DNA of 64,000 nt. It comes from Hellea sp964472905 (GTDB lineage Bacteria > Pseudomonadota > Alphaproteobacteria > Caulobacterales > Maricaulaceae). The notes under the pieces were generated by a model. That model saw only the letters and a program-made list of their open reading frames with translations. It was not told the DNA's origin and did not search any database. The position numbers were made by a program, and so were the translations under genes. Shown here in pieces: positions 52,051-61,358 of the stretch; position 1 is the first letter of the stretch; each line of letters opens with the position of its first letter. The stretch spans positions 36,620 to 100,619 of the forward strand of contig CAYYMI010000001.1 of the NCBI GenBank assembly GCA_964472905.1, in the 5' to 3' direction.

Positions 52051-54063
52051 GTGACTGCAACAATAGCACACCCAATAGACGGTAAAGACGCTAAATTACC
52101 GAAATCACTAGATCTAACTGATCCTGTTTTTGGACAAATTATGGACATGTCAGAATTGGCTGTTGTCATGTTTGATATGGATTTAAAGCTAAAATATTAC
52201 AACAAAAATGCCATCAAATATTTTGAATTAAACATCAAAGACTTTGGAGAAAATTACTCCTACGATAATATTGCCGAAACTTTAGTGTCTAATAATATTC
52301 CACTGAATAATAACACTGATCTGATTAAAAGTTTCATCACCAATAATATGGACGGGGAGTCTTCTGAGGCTCAAACAGAAACAAAAATGACCATGAAAAG
52401 CGGACGTCATTTACATGTTAAACGAGAGCTAGCAGGAGATTTACATGTCATCACGGCGAAAGACATAACTCAAGCCCAACTACATAAACATACATTAGCC
52501 ATCGCCCTTGAATCTGGACGCGCTGGATATTGTACTTACAACTGTAATACGCAGAATTTTAAAATTCGTAGTGATTACCTAAAGAAACAGCTTACTCAAA
52601 ACCAAATGAATACAGCTGTTGAAAAAGGCATTTTCGCGATCATGCACCCTGACGATAAACAGGCAGCCTTAGACAAATGGACGAGCGCCCTGAAAACAGG
52701 TGAGGCTTTTGATCATACTAGCCGCTTAATGAGTGGAAATGGGCACAATATGTGGATGCGGTGGCAGTGTCGCCCGCTCACTACAATTGATGGAAAACTC
52801 ATTGGCTTTAATGGCTTCTTTGAAGACATCACAAAAGAACTCGAAATTAGAGAGTCTATGAGGCAATCTAAAGAAACTGCTGAAGATTCTTTGAAAATGA
52901 AAAACGACTTCTTAGGACGCTTGGCCCATGAAATTCGAACGCCGATGAATGGCGTCATTGGTATTGCGGATGCCCTCATTCATCACCATGCTGACGAGTC
53001 CATCAACCCTAAACTTGAGCTAATACAAAGCTCTGCCGATAAAATTTTACGTATCCTTGATGAGACCCTTAACCATACAAAACTACATGCGGATAAACTC
53101 ACGCTTGATTCTAAATCCGCCAGCCCCATTAATTCGGTTAAAGATGTTATTAATCTTTGGGAACAAAAAGCGCTTCAAAATAATATCAAGCTCTCAATGG
53201 TGATCTCACCCACTGTCCCAGAAGAAATTACATTTGATAAATTTCGTTATGAGCAATGCATCAACAATCTGATTTCCAATGCTGTTAAATTCACGCCCAA
53301 TGGAAACATTAAAGTCATGCTGACAACCACACAGAAAGAAGGCGGAAAACCACGCCTGATCTTCGCTGTTCAGGATGATGGTATTGGCATGACAGATGAA
53401 CAACAAGCCCAAATTTTTGAAGCCTATACACAAGGCGATAAGTCAATCGCAGGCCGTTTTGGCGGAACAGGCCTTGGCATGACGATTACCAAAGAAATCA
53501 TTGAATTAATGGGTGGGTCGATATCTGTCAGATCAGCTCTCGGAAAAGGGTCTATTTTTGTTCTATCCTTACCTTACACTGAAAATACCGAAGAGGCCTT
53601 TGAAGAAGATTGCAATCACTTAGTTGACCAACTTCTTGAAGATGCTCAGCCAGAAGCAACGAATTACTCAAAGTTAAAAATTCTCGTCGCAGATGACAAC
53701 TCAACCAATCATATGGTTGTCATGTCTCTTATCGAATCATTAGTAGCTGAAGTTCATCTCGCCTCAGATGGTCAACAAGCTATCGATATCTTGAAAACAA
53801 CAGACATTGATATCGTCTTAATGGATATTCATATGCCCGTGATGGATGGCATTGAAGCTACATTATCTATCCGAAGTTCCGAAGAATCTTGGTCGGATGT
53901 GTCTATAATTGCTCTTACAGCTGATCCACAATATCAACAAAAGCGCCTTTGTAAAAATATTGGTATGGACGAAGCTTTAGCTAAACCTGTTAAACTCAGC
54001 GATATTCTTGAAGCTTTCGACAACGTTCTTAAAATTGATCGGACAAATGAGTTAGCCGCTTAA
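52051..54063 (+). CDS. Hybrid sensor histidine kinase with PAS domains and receiver
   Basis: A 670-aa cytoplasmic signalling protein with no membrane helix. The N-terminal ~275 residues hold two PAS-like regions (one ends in WMRWQCRPL…GFNGFFEDIT). Then HisKA with LAHEIRTPMNG (His 293), HATPase with NNLISNAVKFTPNG and GTGLGMTITKEI, and a C-terminal receiver with LVADDN and MDIHMPVMDG (phospho-Asp 592). GTG at 52051 after GGGGA is preferred to the ATG at 52021, which has no ribosome binding site. Very AT-rich. No partner regulator adjoins it. Confidence 0.9.
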   Translation: MTATIAHPIDGKDAKLPKSLDLTDPVFGQIMDMSELAVVMFDMDLKLKYYNKNAIKYFELNIKDFGENYSYDNIAETLVSNNIPLNNNTDLIKSFITNNMDGESSEAQTETKMTMKSGRHLHVKRELAGDLHVITAKDITQAQLHKHTLAIALESGRAGYCTYNCNTQNFKIRSDYLKKQLTQNQMNTAVEKGIFAIMHPDDKQAALDKWTSALKTGEAFDHTSRLMSGNGHNMWMRWQCRPLTTIDGKLIGFNGFFEDITKELEIRESMRQSKETAEDSLKMKNDFLGRLAHEIRTPMNGVIGIADALIHHHADESINPKLELIQSSADKILRILDETLNHTKLHADKLTLDSKSASPINSVKDVINLWEQKALQNNIKLSMVISPTVPEEITFDKFRYEQCINNLISNAVKFTPNGNIKVMLTTTQKEGGKPRLIFAVQDDGIGMTDEQQAQIFEAYTQGDKSIAGRFGGTGLGMTITKEIIELMGGSISVRSALGKGSIFVLSLPYTENTEEAFEEDCNHLVDQLLEDAQPEATNYSKLKILVADDNSTNHMVVMSLIESLVAEVHLASDGQQAIDILKTTDIDIVLMDIHMPVMDGIEATLSIRSSEESWSDVSIIALTADPQYQQKRLCKNIGMDEALAKPVKLSDILEAFDNVLKIDRTNELAA

Positions 54064-54132
54064 CTTGGTTCTTCTCTGACTATACATGTAATATAAAAAA
54101 AGTTACTCTGGTGACCGTAAGGGAACATCAGA

Positions 54133-55818
54133 ATGCACAAATTTATTACAATTATAGCCTTAGGCCTCGTGGTGTCATGCCAAGCTAAAACGCCTAGTTC
54201 TGCGAGTTCCGCAAATTTTTGCATATCTGGAGGCCCTATATATACAGCAAATGACGCCCAGCCCACAATCGAAGCTGTAAGCGTTAAAGATGGCAAAATT
54301 ACCTATGCGGGAAATGCGGCCGGAGACTGGTGTAAACAAAACACCCAGAAGAACCCTAAACATATAGATCTAGCAGGACATACATTACTCCCTGGGCTAA
54401 CGGATGCTCATGGGCATTTATTAGGTATTGGTCTTCGAGAAATGACTCTCAACTTAGAGGGCACCTCGTCTATAAAAGACCTCCAGGCACGTTTGCAAAA
54501 TGTTATATCCAAAACTCAAGGCACAGATACTATCTATGGCAGAGGCTGGATAGAAACGCATTGGCCAGAGAAGCGTTTTCCTAATCGATACGATTTGGAT
54601 CAGATAGCCCCAGATCAAGCTGTCATATTAGAACGATCTGACGGGCATGCATATGTTGTAAACAGCAAAGCCTTAGAGCTCTCCCGAATTACGAAACATA
54701 CGAAAGACCCATTTGGAGGGGCGATAAACCGTGATGAGAACGGTGAACCTACAGGCATGTTAATTGATAATGCGGGCAAGCTTGTATCGGGACTAATCGA
54801 TGAAATCACGCCGGAACGCAAAGAACAAGCTTACATTAAAGGCGCAGAGCTATATGCCAGTAGAGGGTGGACTAACATTCATTCAATGTCGGTAGACCCC
54901 GAAGATGTGGCTTTATTAAACAAACTGGCCAATGAAGATAAAATAAAAATACGAGTCTATAATTCACTCGATTTATTAGATGAGCGATCAATGCCATCTT
55001 TAATATCCGGACAATCAAAAGATAATAATCTAATTACCACGCGCGCCATTAAACTTTATGCTGACGGAGCTCTAGGATCACGCGGAGCCGCATTATTGCA
55101 GCCCTATGCTGATGATATCGATAATGATGGTTTGATGACGTTAAAAGAAGTTCAAGCCGATAGTATTTTAGAAGCCGCTTTACGTAATGGTACCCAAGTC
55201 AATATTCACGCAATTGGGGACAAAGCCAACAGAATGGTCCTTCAATGGTATAAAAATGCTTTTGAGTTAGTCCCAAATTCAGAGCGGGCTATATCAGAAC
55301 CAAGGTGGCGAATTGAGCACAGTCAAATCATCCACACAGATGATATACCTTTATTTGCGAAGCATAATATTATTCCATCAATGCAACCTTCTCATGCCAT
55401 TGGGGATCTACATTTCGCCGTAGATCGATTAGGTAAGGATAGATTGGCGGGTGGGTATGCGTGGCGAAGCCTTATCGATAGCGGCTCTATTATTGCCGGC
55501 GGGACAGACGCCCCCGTTGAAATAGGCGATCCTCTTATTGAGTTTTATGCAGCCACACAAAGAAAAGACCTTAAAGGGTATAGCAATGATGCCTGGTATC
55601 CCGAACAAAAAGTAACCTCGCAAGAAGCTTTAAAAATGTTTACGGCATGGCCAGCCTATGCTGCATTTCAAGATACCCAACTTGGTACAATAGAAGTCGG
55701 GAAAACCGCAGATTTCACAATCTTTGACACTGATATCATGACGGCTAGCGGCCCTGAAATACTCAAAGCCGTCACAATTATGACCATGGTAGATGGTCAA
55801 ATCGTTTATCAGCGTTGA
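54133..55818 (+). CDS. Amidohydrolase-family lipoprotein (YtcJ-like)
   Basis: A 561-aa metal-dependent hydrolase of the Amidohydrolase_3/YtcJ group. The signal peptide has lipobox VVSC (Cys about 16). Metal-site motifs are DAHGHLLG (about residues 93–100), the KLYADGALGSRGA segment (family lysine), NIHAIGDKA, RIEHSQI and GGTDAPVE. The physiological substrate of this group is mostly unknown. The ATG follows AAGGGAA. Confidence 0.9.
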   Translation: MHKFITIIALGLVVSCQAKTPSSASSANFCISGGPIYTANDAQPTIEAVSVKDGKITYAGNAAGDWCKQNTQKNPKHIDLAGHTLLPGLTDAHGHLLGIGLREMTLNLEGTSSIKDLQARLQNVISKTQGTDTIYGRGWIETHWPEKRFPNRYDLDQIAPDQAVILERSDGHAYVVNSKALELSRITKHTKDPFGGAINRDENGEPTGMLIDNAGKLVSGLIDEITPERKEQAYIKGAELYASRGWTNIHSMSVDPEDVALLNKLANEDKIKIRVYNSLDLLDERSMPSLISGQSKDNNLITTRAIKLYADGALGSRGAALLQPYADDIDNDGLMTLKEVQADSILEAALRNGTQVNIHAIGDKANRMVLQWYKNAFELVPNSERAISEPRWRIEHSQIIHTDDIPLFAKHNIIPSMQPSHAIGDLHFAVDRLGKDRLAGGYAWRSLIDSGSIIAGGTDAPVEIGDPLIEFYAATQRKDLKGYSNDAWYPEQKVTSQEALKMFTAWPAYAAFQDTQLGTIEVGKTADFTIFDTDIMTASGPEILKAVTIMTMVDGQIVYQR

Positions 55819-55820
55819 GG

Positions 55821-57071
55821 TTAAATCTTCTGATTTGTATATGCTCTGAGTTCCTTACGCGCGACTTGCATGCGGTGAACGGCATCTGGGCCGTCCGCAA
55901 AGCGGAGTGTGCGCTGCTGTGCATACATGGCGGCTAATGGCGTATCTTGAGAGACACCTACACCGCCATGCATTTGCATCGCCTCGTCAATGACTTTGAG
56001 GGCCATGTTCGGCGCAGCCACTTTAATCTGAGAAATCCACGGCGCGGCGGCGCGAGCATCCCCCTGATCCATCATCCAAGCCGCCTTTAGGCAAAGCAAA
56101 CGTGCTTGTTCAATTTCAATACGGCACTCGGCAATAATATCGTAATTCTGGCCTAGCTTAGCCAACGGACGTCCAAAGGCTGTCCGGCTTAACGAGCGCT
56201 CACACATGAGCTTTAGCGCGCGCTCCGCTTGCCCAACAGAACGCATGCAGTGATGTATGCGGCCAGGCCCAAGACGACCTTGAGAGACTTCAAATCCGCG
56301 ACCTTCGCCGATGAGTAAAGCATCAGCTGGAACGCGGACATTTTCAAAGCGCATATGAAGGTGACCATGCGGAGCATCGTCATTGCCAAAGACTTCCATA
56401 GCACGGAGTTTAGTAATACCGGGCAAGTCCGCAGGCACGACGAACATAGAATGTTGTTGGTGACGCGATGCATCGCCATCACGCGGCGCTGTACGGGCCA
56501 TAAGGATATAAACAGCGCAGCGCGGGTCCCCTGCCCCTGATGACCAATATTTTTCGCCATTAAAGACCCACTCATCGCCGTCTTTTACAGCAGAGAATTC
56601 GAGGTTTGTAGCATCAGATGAGGCTACATCAGGCTCTGTCATCAAAAAGGCAGAGCGGATTTCACCTTCGAGCAAGGGTTTAAGCCATTTCTCTTTGTGT
56701 TCATCTGTACCGTAACGCTCGAGAACTTCCATATTTCCTGTATCTGGCGCCGAGCAGTTGAAGATTTCAGGTCCTAGACTGCAATAACCCATCTCTTCGG
56801 CTAGATAGGCATATTCAACGGTGGATAGGCCATAGCCCTCTTCTGAATCCGTAAGCCAGAAGTTCCATAAACCTGCTTTTTTTGCTTTCGCCTTCAGGCC
56901 TTCGCGAATTTCATTTTGACGATCTGTGAATTTAAAGCGATCTCCGGCTTTTCCTACCTCGTGGTGATATTCCACATCCGCTGCCATGATTTCTTCTTGC
57001 ATCATTTTGCGTACTTTTTCGACAAGCGGCTTAACGCGCTCACTCATTCCTAAGTCCATAACTGCTGACAT
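55821..57071 (-). CDS. Acyl-CoA dehydrogenase family protein (ACAD10/11-like context)
   Basis: A 416-aa flavoprotein. FLMTEPDVASSDATNLE (FAD and substrate binding), WSSGAGDPRC, and the C-terminal MQMHGGVGVSQDTPLAAMY and RFADGPDAVHR match the long-chain/ACAD11-like branch. It may desaturate acyl-CoA, or, in the ACAD10/11 and LvaC scheme, remove phosphate from 4-phosphoacyl-CoA. It is the last gene of a four-gene operon, 22 bases after the APH-like kinase gene. Confidence 0.92.
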   Translation of the reverse strand: MSAVMDLGMSERVKPLVEKVRKMMQEEIMAADVEYHHEVGKAGDRFKFTDRQNEIREGLKAKAKKAGLWNFWLTDSEEGYGLSTVEYAYLAEEMGYCSLGPEIFNCSAPDTGNMEVLERYGTDEHKEKWLKPLLEGEIRSAFLMTEPDVASSDATNLEFSAVKDGDEWVFNGEKYWSSGAGDPRCAVYILMARTAPRDGDASRHQQHSMFVVPADLPGITKLRAMEVFGNDDAPHGHLHMRFENVRVPADALLIGEGRGFEVSQGRLGPGRIHHCMRSVGQAERALKLMCERSLSRTAFGRPLAKLGQNYDIIAECRIEIEQARLLCLKAAWMMDQGDARAAAPWISQIKVAAPNMALKVIDEAMQMHGGVGVSQDTPLAAMYAQQRTLRFADGPDAVHRMQVARKELRAYTNQKI

Positions 57072-57093
57072 AGTATTTTCCTTCTTATTATTC

Positions 57094-58158
57094 TTAAAGT
57101 GTGCCTGATTTAATCTTAAAGCGCGCTAAGTTGCCTAACGCCGTTACCATTTGCCCATAATCTTTAAAGCGCGGATTATCGTTCTGTCCGCGATAGAAAC
57201 GCGCATATATTTGCTGAATAATCACGGCGAGCCGCCAGATTCCGTAAACATAATAAAATTGGAATCCTGAAACATCCACGCCCGTTTTATCGGAATAGAA
57301 ATCCAAGATTTCCTGGCGTCTCATCATACCCGGCACCATACAAGGCTGACGGACAGTCATCTTCATAAAGTCAGGATCGTCAGCATGTATCCAATAGGCC
57401 AGTGTATTTCCCAAATCCATCATAGGATCTCCAAGCGCGGAAATTTCCCAATCTAAAATAGCTTCAATCTGAGTTGGGTCATCTTGTTTTAGAATACAAT
57501 TATCAATGCGGTAGTCGCCGTGAATAACGGCGGCTCCACGTTCATTCTTTGGCATGTTATCTACTAACCATGTCTGCACATCTTCGAATTTTTCAATATC
57601 TTCAGTCCAAGATTTTTCCCATCGTCGATTCCAGCCTAATATTTGGCGGCTGACATAACCTTCAGGTTTTCCAAAATCGCCTAAACCAACGGATTCATAA
57701 TCCACAGAATGCAAATCGACGAGTGATTGGAAAAAGTTTTCGCAAAGTTTACGCGCCTCTTTAGCTGACCAATTCCAATCTTTGGGGATATCCGTATGAA
57801 TAAGATGTCCATCTGAGCGGTCCATAACATAAAATTCGGCGCCAATGATCGACGCATCGTCCGTATAGTAAAGTGTATTAGGAACAGCTATGTGGCCGTG
57901 TAATGCCGACATAACCTTGTACTCACGATGCATATCGTGGCCTGATTTAGGCTTATCCCCAAATGGTGGACGCCGTAGAACCATACGCCTGTCAGGATAA
58001 TCCAAAGCATAGGTTAGATTAGAGGCCCCAGACGCATATTGTTTAACAACCGCCTGCCCTTTTAAATTAGGAACTGCGTCTTTCAATACTGCATCAACAG
58101 CAGCTATATCAAGCTCTTCGCCTTTACGGACATCAACGGTTGGGTTTTCGCTGCTCAT
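57094..58158 (-). CDS. APH-like phosphotransferase (ACAD10/LvaA type)
   Basis: A 354-aa kinase-fold protein of the aminoglycoside-phosphotransferase superfamily. The catalytic loop is VIHGDYRIDNCIL and the metal-binding site is ILDWEISALGDPMMDLG; the N-terminal ASNLTYAL and RRPPFG bind nucleotide. Family members next to acyl-CoA dehydrogenases (LvaA in pseudomonads, the N-terminal domain of ACAD10/11) phosphorylate 4-hydroxyacyl-CoA. Its start overlaps the SDR stop by one base. Confidence 0.9.
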   Translation of the reverse strand: MSSENPTVDVRKGEELDIAAVDAVLKDAVPNLKGQAVVKQYASGASNLTYALDYPDRRMVLRRPPFGDKPKSGHDMHREYKVMSALHGHIAVPNTLYYTDDASIIGAEFYVMDRSDGHLIHTDIPKDWNWSAKEARKLCENFFQSLVDLHSVDYESVGLGDFGKPEGYVSRQILGWNRRWEKSWTEDIEKFEDVQTWLVDNMPKNERGAAVIHGDYRIDNCILKQDDPTQIEAILDWEISALGDPMMDLGNTLAYWIHADDPDFMKMTVRQPCMVPGMMRRQEILDFYSDKTGVDVSGFQFYYVYGIWRLAVIIQQIYARFYRGQNDNPRFKDYGQMVTALGNLARFKIKSGTL

Positions 58159-58916
58159 TAGATAATAGCGCCGCCATCAACAACCATACCCTGCCCGGTG
58201 AAATAACTTGCTTCATCAGACACCATGTAGAGGACAGAGCCAACCATTTCTTCGGGTTGAGCCATACGAGAAATAGCGAGATTCGCTTCCATATATTTGT
58301 CCATGCCAGGCATGCTTTTGAGGCCCGCAGCCAATTTTGTGTCTGTAAATCCGGGAAGCAATGCATTTACGCGTACGCCCTGATTACCATATTCTTTGGC
58401 CATACCTTTGGTCATATTAATCACAGCCGCTTTCGTCATACCATAAACCACGCGCATTTGGCCGGGCTGTATCCCATCGATAGAGGCTACATTAACGATA
58501 GAACCGCCGCCATTTTTCATAAGCATAGGCATTGATTTTGCAGATAGATAGAACGGGCCTTTGACATTCACTTCCCATGTTTTGTCATAGGCACTCTCCG
58601 GCGTCTCGTGAGACGGGCCGAAATAAGGATTGGTAGCGCCGTTATTGATCAAAATATCCAAACGTCCGAAGTCTTTTTCGATCATAGCAAGAACTTTGTC
58701 ATGATGAGATAGCTCGCCCAAATGAAGCTCTGCTGAGACAGCTTTGCCGCCCTTGGCACGAATAGCTTCTGCCACTTTTTCGCAATCCGCTTGTTTACGG
58801 CTTGAGCAAATAACGGTCGCCCCATGTTCAGCAAAGCCGTGGGCTATCGCTTCGCCAATACCGCGGCTAGCGCCTGCAATGAGCGCCACTTTTCCTGTAA
58901 GGTCAAATCTAGCCAT
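58158..58916 (-). CDS. Short-chain dehydrogenase/reductase
   Basis: A 252-aa classical SDR. The cofactor motif is GASRGIGEAIA (about residues 14–24), with NNGAT, catalytic Ser in NVASIDG, and YGMTK as the YxxxK motif. C-terminal GQGMVVDGG is typical. It is likely to oxidise or reduce a hydroxyacyl intermediate of the pathway encoded by this operon. It is separated by 10 bases from the upstream SDR. Confidence 0.92.
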   Translation of the reverse strand: MARFDLTGKVALIAGASRGIGEAIAHGFAEHGATVICSSRKQADCEKVAEAIRAKGGKAVSAELHLGELSHHDKVLAMIEKDFGRLDILINNGATNPYFGPSHETPESAYDKTWEVNVKGPFYLSAKSMPMLMKNGGGSIVNVASIDGIQPGQMRVVYGMTKAAVINMTKGMAKEYGNQGVRVNALLPGFTDTKLAAGLKSMPGMDKYMEANLAISRMAQPEEMVGSVLYMVSDEASYFTGQGMVVDGGAII

Positions 58917-58926
58917 GTCTCTCTCC

Positions 58927-59703
58927 TTATGTTGGTAACTGGTCGTTACCGATTTTCTGTTTTAACTTGTTCATTCCGCTAATATAGGCCTGATAATCCA
59001 TCGCTTTATGTTTGAAATAGTCACCGACAACAGGGTGAGATAGTACCAAAAATTGATCATTATCGATAGCCACACGCAAGGCTTCGGCAACATCTGAGGG
59101 TTCCAACAATCCATCTTGACTTTTCTCTGCAAACTCGAACCCTTTGGTCATATTCGTGCGAACATATTGAGGACAGATACAATGTGCGCGAATGCCTTCG
59201 TCCCAATGACGAATAGCTATCGCTTCGGCAAAGCCGACAGCCGCATGTTTAGTCGCGCTATATGAGGCACTCCCAATTTGTTGTAATAGACCGGCAGCTG
59301 ACGCCGTAATAACGAAACGCCCAGAACCTCGGCTTTGCATACTCGGCAAAACTGCCCGCGCCGCATATACGCTGCTCATGACATTAACTTGCCAACTCAA
59401 TTCCCAATTTTTATTACTCGCGCCTGCAGCATTATCAGGATCGCCAAAGCCTACGCCTGCATTAGAGACGAAAACATCAATCGGGCCGTTAGCCGCTTCT
59501 GCCTTATCAACAAAACCTTGTACTGCGCTTTCATCGCTTACATCACAGGCAAAAGCTATCGCGCCTATTTCCTCAGCCGTGTTCGTTGGCGACTGCAAAT
59601 CACTAATGGCGACCTTTGCACCATTTGAAATAAACATCTCTGCGATTGCACGGCCAATACCGCCATTTGCGCCTGTTACGGCAATAGATTGATTTTCAAA
59701 CAT
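58927..59703 (-). CDS. Short-chain dehydrogenase/reductase
   Basis: A 258-aa classical SDR: GANGGIGRAIAEM, SNAGVGFG, catalytic Ser in ITASAAG, and YSATKHA for YxxxK. It is only distantly similar to the following SDR, so the two are not a recent duplication. It is the first gene of the operon, transcribed from the region with the 22-bp palindrome 40 bases upstream. Confidence 0.92.
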   Translation of the reverse strand: MFENQSIAVTGANGGIGRAIAEMFISNGAKVAISDLQSPTNTAEEIGAIAFACDVSDESAVQGFVDKAEAANGPIDVFVSNAGVGFGDPDNAAGASNKNWELSWQVNVMSSVYAARAVLPSMQSRGSGRFVITASAAGLLQQIGSASYSATKHAAVGFAEAIAIRHWDEGIRAHCICPQYVRTNMTKGFEFAEKSQDGLLEPSDVAEALRVAIDNDQFLVLSHPVVGDYFKHKAMDYQAYISGMNKLKQKIGNDQLPT

Positions 59704-59742
59704 AAATTCTCATAGCAAGGGACATTCTTCGGAGCAAAGACT

Positions 59743-59764
59743 AATATGCAATTAGTTGCATATT
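59743..59764. promoter_or_regulatory. 22-bp operator-like palindrome
   Basis: AATATGCAA-TTAG-TTGCATATT, a perfect inverted repeat with 9-base arms. It lies between the SDR operon (start 59703) and the divergent DUF3667 gene (59809). Its form suits a TetR- or MarR-type repressor; no such gene is in the neighbourhood. Confidence 0.7.
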
Positions 59765-59808
59765 TTCAAGACCTGTAGAGTGTGACATAAAGAAATGCAG
59801 GAGGGCAC

Positions 59809-60894
59809 ATGGACGATAACGAATCGATTGATATTCAACATGTAGCGCCTCTGCAAGATGATGATATTCCTGACGCTAACCAGAGTCATCAATGCTTTTC
59901 TTGCGGTGAAGATATGTCCGGCCTTTACTGCAATGCCTGTGGGAATAAAAATGATAATTACAGACGTTCAATTTGGTCTTTAGGCATAGAGTTATTTTCT
60001 TCACTCACAGCTTTTGAAGGCCGGATTTGGCGAAGCCTACGAAGTTTGATCATAAAACCCGGAACTATGGCCCGAGAATTTGCCGATGGCGCGCGGCAGA
60101 AATGGACCTCACCCATTCGTTTATTTCTTGCAACATCATTATTGCTTTTTGGGTATATTGCTATTTCGCAAACTCAATTAATTGCCTTTGGGACCCAGAA
60201 AAATCAAAATTCAGTACTTAAAGCAGGTGCTGCGGGTCAATCCTTCGCACCTCAAATTTACTTCCTAAAACGGAAAAGCAAAATCAAACAAATAGTCACC
60301 GATAAATTAATTTCTGACTTTGAAAACAACATTGAGAACATTACCGACTCCGATGGGAATAAAATTATTTCAGATATCGAAGATGACTTAACCGTGGATG
60401 CAGAGGTCTTAGGAGGGGATGGATTTGAACTCGACTCAGAGGGTTTGAAACAAGTTGCATCAATAATACTTAGAAAACCAGAGCGCCTTAACGGTCCTAT
60501 TAACAAATATCTCTCGAGGATCATGTTTTTTATGATGCCTCTTTCTATGTTGATCGGGGCAATCTTTATCCGAGGTGAAGAACAGGCCATGTTGTATGAT
60601 CATTTGGTTCATGCAGCTTATATTCACGCCTTCGCATTTTTATTACTCTTTCTATTCATTTTATTAGTTCAGTTTACACCCATTAAAGGCCTCATATGGA
60701 TATACACAGTAATCTTGATGATATATCTTCCTCTTTCGGCGAAACGCATGTTTGGTCGGGGATGGTTTAAGACCCTACTCACAAGTTATGGCGTCGGAAG
60801 CCTATATACATTCATAATGATTTTAATCCTGACAACTCTTATCACATTGGGCTTCGTTGACATTGCAAAAGACGTCGCACAGACAGCTAATTAA
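59809..60894 (+). CDS. DUF3667 membrane protein with zinc ribbon
   Basis: A 361-aa protein. Near residue 35 a CxxC…CxxC zinc ribbon (CFSCGED…CNACGNK) is followed by the DUF3667 signature: RRSIWSLGIEL, LRSLIIKPGTMAREF, and TSPIRLFLATSLLLFGY entering the first membrane helix. A soluble loop (about residues 125–235) precedes four C-terminal hydrophobic segments. Function of the family is unknown. Its stop overlaps by 4 bases the stop region of the convergent holin-like gene. Confidence 0.85.
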   Translation: MDDNESIDIQHVAPLQDDDIPDANQSHQCFSCGEDMSGLYCNACGNKNDNYRRSIWSLGIELFSSLTAFEGRIWRSLRSLIIKPGTMAREFADGARQKWTSPIRLFLATSLLLFGYIAISQTQLIAFGTQKNQNSVLKAGAAGQSFAPQIYFLKRKSKIKQIVTDKLISDFENNIENITDSDGNKIISDIEDDLTVDAEVLGGDGFELDSEGLKQVASIILRKPERLNGPINKYLSRIMFFMMPLSMLIGAIFIRGEEQAMLYDHLVHAAYIHAFAFLLLFLFILLVQFTPIKGLIWIYTVILMIYLPLSAKRMFGRGWFKTLLTSYGVGSLYTFIMILILTTLITLGFVDIAKDVAQTAN

Positions 60895-61358
60895 CCGTCA
60901 CGCCTCATAGGCGGCTTTGGGGCACGATCACCGAACCACCAAAGCGTTGCGGCGGTTGCGGCAAAAACTGCCGCCTCAACGATTGCGCCATTTTGAGTAA
61001 CCGCAAATATCCAGCCCGTGATGAGCCACAACAATAAAGTCAATGTTGGACGAACAAGTCTAAGTGTATTTATCACCCATAAGCTTGCCTTCCCTATATT
61101 TGAATCGGCCTCAATCGATGCATCCAAGCCGCGCCATGACCCTTCCTGAGCCGCGAGAGCGAGTTCCATTTCAGTCTCTTGAGCTTGGGCCTGCATTTGC
61201 AGCTCATGAAGCTTATATTCATGCCCCCAGCGCTGAACCTCATGTTTGAAAGTTTGTTGCCTTTCAAAATATCCCGCCACACGGCCTAAAGCCGTACCAA
61301 ATATACCGAAGATGCCACCAGCCGCAGCATCTAATCCTAATCCAAATATGTCTGCCAT
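60891..61358 (-). CDS. Holin-like protein (phage-type, 3TM class)
   Basis: A 155-aa protein with a Gly/Ala-rich hydrophobic N-terminus (LGLDAAAGGIFGIFG), a charged helical middle (EYKLHELQMQAQAQETEMELA), and one or two strong membrane helices at about residues 104–140, ending in a basic tail. This resembles short phage or gene-transfer-agent holin-like proteins more than any transporter. It overlaps the upstream endolysin gene by 22 bases, forming a two-gene cassette. No other phage gene is seen nearby. Confidence 0.65.
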   Translation of the reverse strand: MADIFGLGLDAAAGGIFGIFGTALGRVAGYFERQQTFKHEVQRWGHEYKLHELQMQAQAQETEMELALAAQEGSWRGLDASIEADSNIGKASLWVINTLRLVRPTLTLLLWLITGWIFAVTQNGAIVEAAVFAATAATLWWFGDRAPKPPMRRDG

